Of a stretch of 64,000 nt of DNA, positions 60,591 through 64,000 are shown one piece after another. How positions within the stretch are numbered: the first letter of the stretch is position 1; the number at the start of each line of letters is the position of its first letter. The position numbers were made by a program, and so were the translations under genes. Below the pieces are notes generated by a model. The model worked only from the letters and a program-made list of their open reading frames with translations. It was not told the origin of the DNA and searched no databases. This stretch comes from DASPKT01 sp035626475 (GTDB lineage Bacteria > Pseudomonadota > Alphaproteobacteria > Azospirillales > Azospirillaceae), in assembly GCA_035626475.1 (NCBI GenBank), contig DASPNP010000027.1, forward strand, positions 1-64,000, written 5' to 3'.

Positions 60591-62723
60591 ATGCCGCGAA
60601 ACCGGGGGAGGATGCGGTTGCCGGATCGCGTGGTGCCGCTGATCGCAGCCTTGGTGCTGCTGTGGCTGGGCTGCACGGGTGCGGCCCGCGCCGAAACGGT
60701 CACCGTCGACCGCGACGGGATCGCGCTGGGCTCGCGCCTGTCCATGCTGGTCGACCCGGAGGGCATGCTCACCCTGGACGATGTCACGACGGGCGCGGCG
60801 GCGGGCCGCTTCGCGCCCACGGACAAGGAGACGCCGACCTTCGCCCGCACGCGCAAGACCTATTGGGCGAGAGTCACGCTGCGCAACCCGACGGACCAGC
60901 CGATCCACCGCCTGCTGGTGCTGAACCATCCCTACCACCGGGCCTTCGACCTGTTCGTCACCGCGCCGGACGGGCAGCGGACCTCGCGCCATGTGCGCGA
61001 GGGGGAGGCCGACCGCGGCACCGACATCCGCCACCGCTTCCCGGTCTTCCGCATCACCCTGCCGCCGGGCGACACGACGCTGCTGATGCGCGGCCAGAAC
61101 TTCTTCGTGACCTTCGCGCTGGATCTGCGCACGCCCGAGGTGCAGTCGACCGTGGACCGGCGCGACGGGCTGCTGCACGGCGTCACCTTCGGCATCTTCG
61201 CCATCGTGGCGGCCTACCAGGCGGCGCTGGTGGTGATGGCGCGGGTCAGCGCCGGGCTGCCGCTGCTGGTCTATGCCAGCATCGTGCTGGTCTTCATCTT
61301 CGTGCAGCTGGGCTATCCCTACGATCTGCTGCCGCCGGGCCTCGCCAGCCGCGCCCACCTCTTCATGGCCGGCAACTGGCCCGTCCTGGCGGGGCACGTC
61401 TTCGCCATGGTGTTCCTTGAGCTGCGCCGGACCCAGCGCTGGGCCTGGTGGGTGCTGATGGCGGTGAACGTCGTGCTGGTCGCCTCGTACCCGCTGATGT
61501 TCGTCGATCCGGCCGCGGCGACCGGCACCGCCCAGCTGGTGACGATCCTGGCCCAACTGGTGGTGCTGGCGGCGGTGCTGCGGCTGGTGCGCCGGTCGGT
61601 GGACGCGCGCTTCTTCCTGCTGGGCTTCTTCCCGATCATGGGGGTGGCGGTGCTGTGGGCGCTGCGCTCCGGCGGGGCGCTGCCGGTGAACAGCTGGACC
61701 GAGGGCTCGCTGTTCGGGCCGAACGCGGTCGGCATGGTGCTCTTCACCTTCGGCGTCGCCTACCGGATCGGCCGCGAGCGCGCCACCCGCCAGGAGGCGC
61801 TGACCCGCTCGGAGGCGGAGCTGCGCCTCGCCAAGGAGGAGCTGGAGCAGCGGGTGGAGCAGCGCACCGCGGAACTGCGCCAGTCGCTGGAGACGCTGCG
61901 CCGCTCGCAGGAGGCGCTGGTCCAGTCGGAGAAGATGGCCTCGCTGGGCCAGCTGGTCGCCGGCGTCGCGCACGAGATCAACACGCCGGTCGGCATCACG
62001 CTCACCACCGCCTCCCACCTGAACGAGATCACGGGCGAGCTGGAGGCCAAGGTCCGGGAGCAGACGCTGAAGCGCTCGGAGCTGTCGCAGTTCGTCCTGG
62101 AGGCGCGGGAGGCGACCCGGCTGATGGTCGCCAACATCAGCCGCGCCTCCACCCTGATCCAGAGCTTTAAGCAGGTCTCCGCCGACCAGAGCTCGGAGGA
62201 GCGGCGCCGGGTCAATCTTGGCGCCTATCTGGAGGAGGTGGTGGAGAGCCTGGGGCCGGCCCTGAAGCGCGCCGGCCACGGCATGACCGTCGCCTGCCCG
62301 CCGGAGACCGGCCTGGACACCTATCCGGGCCTGCTGGCGCAGGTGGTGACGAACTTCGTCTCCAACTCCATCGTCCACGCCTACTCGCCGGGCGTGAAGG
62401 GGACCATCACCCTGTCGGTGGCCAGGCTGCCGGGCGGCGGGGTGGAGGTCACCTACCGCGACGACGGCAAGGGCATCCCGGCCGAGGTGCTGCCGCGCAT
62501 CTTCGACCCGTTCTTCACCACCCGCCGCGGCACCGGCGGCACGGGGCTGGGGCTGCACATCGTCTTCAATCTGGTGACCCACCGGCTGAAGGGAAGCATC
62601 CAGGCCTTCAGCGCGCCGGGCGAGGGGACGCGCTTCGTGCTGCGCCTGCCCGACCTGGCGTCCGGCGGCGAGGGCGAGGCCGCCCGCGATGCGCAAAAGG
62701 AAGCGGTGGGATTTCAGGCTTGA
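60591..62723 (+). CDS. 7TMR-DISM histidine kinase
   Basis: A 710-residue kinase. A signal peptide (ALVLLWLGCTGAARA) is followed by an extracellular 7TMR-DISM beta-sandwich (~36-190; TYWARVTLRNPTDQPIHRLL), which in related proteins binds carbohydrate-like ligands. Seven membrane helices follow (~195-395). A coiled coil (EELEQRVEQRTAELRQSLET) connects to HisKA with QLVAGVAHEINTPVGITLTT and HATPase (TNFVSNSIVHAYSPG; DDGKGIP; GTGLGLHIVFNLV). The start is ATG 60591 or 60612; both have GGGGAG-type sequences directly against the ATG, which is too close to decide. No regulator is adjacent. A 22-codon ORF follows. Confidence 0.9.
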   Translation: MPRNRGRMRLPDRVVPLIAALVLLWLGCTGAARAETVTVDRDGIALGSRLSMLVDPEGMLTLDDVTTGAAAGRFAPTDKETPTFARTRKTYWARVTLRNPTDQPIHRLLVLNHPYHRAFDLFVTAPDGQRTSRHVREGEADRGTDIRHRFPVFRITLPPGDTTLLMRGQNFFVTFALDLRTPEVQSTVDRRDGLLHGVTFGIFAIVAAYQAALVVMARVSAGLPLLVYASIVLVFIFVQLGYPYDLLPPGLASRAHLFMAGNWPVLAGHVFAMVFLELRRTQRWAWWVLMAVNVVLVASYPLMFVDPAAATGTAQLVTILAQLVVLAAVLRLVRRSVDARFFLLGFFPIMGVAVLWALRSGGALPVNSWTEGSLFGPNAVGMVLFTFGVAYRIGRERATRQEALTRSEAELRLAKEELEQRVEQRTAELRQSLETLRRSQEALVQSEKMASLGQLVAGVAHEINTPVGITLTTASHLNEITGELEAKVREQTLKRSELSQFVLEAREATRLMVANISRASTLIQSFKQVSADQSSEERRRVNLGAYLEEVVESLGPALKRAGHGMTVACPPETGLDTYPGLLAQVVTNFVSNSIVHAYSPGVKGTITLSVARLPGGGVEVTYRDDGKGIPAEVLPRIFDPFFTTRRGTGGTGLGLHIVFNLVTHRLKGSIQAFSAPGEGTRFVLRLPDLASGGEGEAARDAQKEAVGFQA

Positions 62724-62771
62724 ACAGCCGGTCCGCCTGACCAACTATGATGTCATTCCTGTAACCAACAG

Positions 62772-62786
62772 AAAGGAGGTGATCCG
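62772..62786 (+). promoter_or_regulatory. Exceptionally long Shine-Dalgarno sequence
   Basis: The sequence AAAGGAGGTGATCC directly before ATG 62787 is the complement of the 3' end of alphaproteobacterial 16S rRNA (GGATCACCTCCTTT), extended by one more base on the 5' side. Usual Shine-Dalgarno pairing is 4-6 bases. The next gene's translation start is on the other strand, so this site serves only the 22-codon ORF. Confidence 0.75.
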
Positions 62787-62855
62787 ATGTCTCGTTCCAC
62801 TATGCGGACCCGCGCGGATCTCTCCGTCTTCACGGCGGGGGCCGCTGCGGCCTGA
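62787..62855 (+). CDS. 22-residue ORF with extreme ribosome-binding site
   Basis: ATG 62787 to TGA 62855 encodes MSRSTMRTRADLSVFT followed by AGAAAA. It is too short for ordinary annotation, but the site at 62772-62786 is a near-maximal match to the 16S anti-Shine-Dalgarno sequence, and a strong terminator follows 50 bases later (62905-62942). This gives a compact unit of about 150 bp. The peptide is basic at the front and Ala-rich at the end, with no Cys. It is not a recognisable leader of a downstream gene, since the next gene is convergent. It could be a small regulatory peptide, an RNA whose function is ribosome or anti-SD binding, or the 3' tail of the kinase mRNA. Confidence 0.55.
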   Translation: MSRSTMRTRADLSVFTAGAAAA

Positions 62856-62904
62856 CCCGCAAGCGGATACGTCTACGGCTGCCTTGATGGTATGGCGTAG
62901 GGGA

Positions 62905-62942
62905 ACGGGCCGGTCCTGCAAGGGACCGGCCCGTTTCTGTTT
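62905..62942 (+). terminator. Strong rho-independent terminator
   Basis: A perfect 12-bp stem ACGGGCCGGTCC / GGACCGGCCCGT followed by TTCTGTTT. It closes the transcript that carries the 7TMR-DISM kinase and the 22-codon ORF and lies a few bases before the stop of the convergent metallohydrolase gene. Confidence 0.9.
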
Positions 62943-62946
62943 CGGC

Positions 62947-64000
62947 CTACGGCTGGATCTTGGCGCCCGGCACGATCGGCTCGCCCCTTGCCTCCTGCCA
63001 GGCGGCCTGGGTGCCCGGGCCGATGAACCAGTCGCGGAAGAAGCGCTTGTTCCACGGACTGTCGCCGGTGAAGAGCGCGCCCTGCCGCTCCAGATCCACC
63101 CGCTTGCGCACCTCGGCCAGCGGCAGCCCCTCGCGCGCCGGCGGACCCACCTGGTCGCGCAAAGCCCCCACCAGCGAATGCAGCCGGTCCAGGTACGACT
63201 TGTCCCGTTGCACCATGCCGTGGCCGGGCACGAGATAGGCGAAGTCGAAGCCCCGCAGCCGGTGCAGCACCCCCATCCACTCGCCCAGGAAGGCATTGAA
63301 GGCGAAGGGGAAGGGCGCCACGACGATGTCGCCGGTGGCGAGCACGCGCTGCTTCGGCAGCCAGGCCACCGCGTCGCCGTCGGTGTGGGCGCGGCCGAGG
63401 AACAGCAGCTCCACCGGCGCCTCGGCGTCGTGCAGCACCAGCCGGTCTTCGAAGGTCAGCAGCGCCGGGGTGGCGGTGACACCCTCATAGGCGACGGCCA
63501 GCGCCTCGGCGTCGCGGGCGGCTCGGGCCCAGTTGCGGCGCATCTCCTCCGGCAGATCGTCGCGCGCCGCCAGCTTGGCGAACTGCGGCGCCAGCGCGCC
63601 GATGCCCTTGCCGTAGTCGCGGATGTAGGCCATGGGCTCGCCCAGCATGTTCTCCCGGGTCTTCGCCGTGGAGATCAGCGTCAGATCGGGCCAGGCCTTC
63701 AGGAAGGCGGGCGCGCCCAGATTATGGTCGCCATGGTAGTGGGTCAGCACCAGGTGGCGCACCGGCTTGGCGCTCAAAGTGCGGATCAGGGCCACCACCC
63801 GTTCGCCGGCGCTGGGCGTGCCGCCGGTGTCGATCACCACCAGCCCGTCCGCCTGCTCCACCACGGTGACGTTGCCCTCGGGCTGCACGCGGCCCTCGTC
63901 GGGGCGGTAGATGCGGTGGACGCGGTCGGTCACGCGCTCCACCGTGAAGTCGTAGACCTCGTCCAGGGACGCCGCGGCGGCGGGGCCGGACAGGCACAGG
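62947..64000 (-). CDS. Exported metallo-beta-lactamase-fold hydrolase (5' end outside window)
   Basis: The gene is cut by the right edge. The visible part has at least 350 residues, beginning with the tail of a signal peptide (LSGPAAAASLDEVYDF), so the protein is periplasmic. The metal site is complete: HYHGDHN (H-x-H-x-D-H), the His in LGRAHTDGDAVAWLP and VPGHG. This is the MBL fold of glyoxalase II-like or quinoprotein-relay hydrolases; the substrate is unknown. The frame stays open to the edge, so an internal GTG at 63942 is not the start. Confidence 0.88.
   Translation of the reverse strand, partial: LCLSGPAAAASLDEVYDFTVERVTDRVHRIYRPDEGRVQPEGNVTVVEQADGLVVIDTGGTPSAGERVVALIRTLSAKPVRHLVLTHYHGDHNLGAPAFLKAWPDLTLISTAKTRENMLGEPMAYIRDYGKGIGALAPQFAKLAARDDLPEEMRRNWARAARDAEALAVAYEGVTATPALLTFEDRLVLHDAEAPVELLFLGRAHTDGDAVAWLPKQRVLATGDIVVAPFPFAFNAFLGEWMGVLHRLRGFDFAYLVPGHGMVQRDKSYLDRLHSLVGALRDQVGPPAREGLPLAEVRKRVDLERQGALFTGDSPWNKRFFRDWFIGPGTQAAWQEARGEPIVPGAKIQP

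Noticed and set aside
58428..62744. A 1438-codon minus-strand open frame
   Set aside because: Its first ~775 codons lie antisense to the 7TMR-DISM kinase and are low-complexity Gln/Arg/His/Gly-rich shadow sequence. Only the Cache-kinase part from 60416 is real.
62787..62855. PqqA-like or other ribosomally made peptide precursor
   Set aside because: The peptide lacks the Glu-Tyr pair of PqqA and any Cys, and no maturase gene is adjacent.

Overview
The window is a very GC-rich stretch of bacterial chromosome. The most likely source is an alphaproteobacterium of the Rhodospirillales/Azospirillaceae type. The pointers are a thrS-infC pair closed by its own terminator, small DUF1289 and PRC-barrel proteins, HWE/HisKA_2 histidine kinases, an outer-membrane Omp25-like barrel, a sphingomonad/caulobacter-style TonB receptor, and TadE/TadG-type proteins. 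No lineage was tested by alignment, so this is inference. I see no rRNA, phage, insertion sequence, CRISPR array or replication origin. One tRNA gene is present (tRNA-Arg, anticodon CCG, with CCA encoded).

Layout. 0-4.5 kb: a PAS histidine kinase, a renalase-like FAD oxidoreductase with an overlapping DUF1289 gene, a DUF2383 four-helix protein with a small partner, and a SnoaL-like protein. 4.5-9.6 kb: a dispersed repeat, then (minus strand) two glycosyltransferases, thrS, and infC starting at a rare ATA codon. 9.6-18 kb: a hydrolase, a PRC-barrel protein, exodeoxyribonuclease III, a PuuD-like glutamine amidotransferase, a Cache-HAMP adenylate cyclase, a HisKA_2 kinase, an orphan peptide-type solute-binding protein, and a second copy of the dispersed repeat. 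18-25 kb: polA, a FolM-like reductase and a large TonB-dependent receptor. 25-34 kb: an exported cyanophycinase, a DsbA-fold isomerase and an atypical SDR divergent from an HxlR regulator, a GH13 glucosidase, an outer-membrane barrel, a PRC-like protein, an MHYT kinase and the tRNA. 34-41.6 kb: an aldose/PQQ-type dehydrogenase, DUF1289 and DUF1206 proteins, a GAF/PAS hybrid kinase, and a three-gene TadG-TadE-TadE operon. 41.6-49.4 kb: tyrosine catabolism (hppD with a divergent Lrp regulator, and phhA) interleaved with a catalase-like lipoprotein, a LuxR-type regulator and several small proteins. 49.5-64 kb: a four-PAS hybrid kinase with its own receiver, a ClpP-like exported protein, an SDR lacking catalytic residues, a giant 1101-residue GlmS-like protein, arsC, two divergent membrane kinases, a 22-codon ORF with an extreme Shine-Dalgarno sequence, and a metallo-beta-lactamase-fold enzyme cut off by the window edge.

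The region reads mainly as core metabolism and information processing mixed with a high density of signal transduction: seven histidine kinases, two free-standing response regulators and one adenylate cyclase. phhA (Phe to Tyr) and hppD (4-hydroxyphenylpyruvate to homogentisate) belong to one pathway. The strongest leads for something undescribed are the giant GlmS-like protein, the 22-codon ORF whose ribosome-binding site appears complementary to about 15 nt of the 16S 3' end, and a roughly 200-bp dispersed repeat whose two copies keep a hairpin with compensatory changes.
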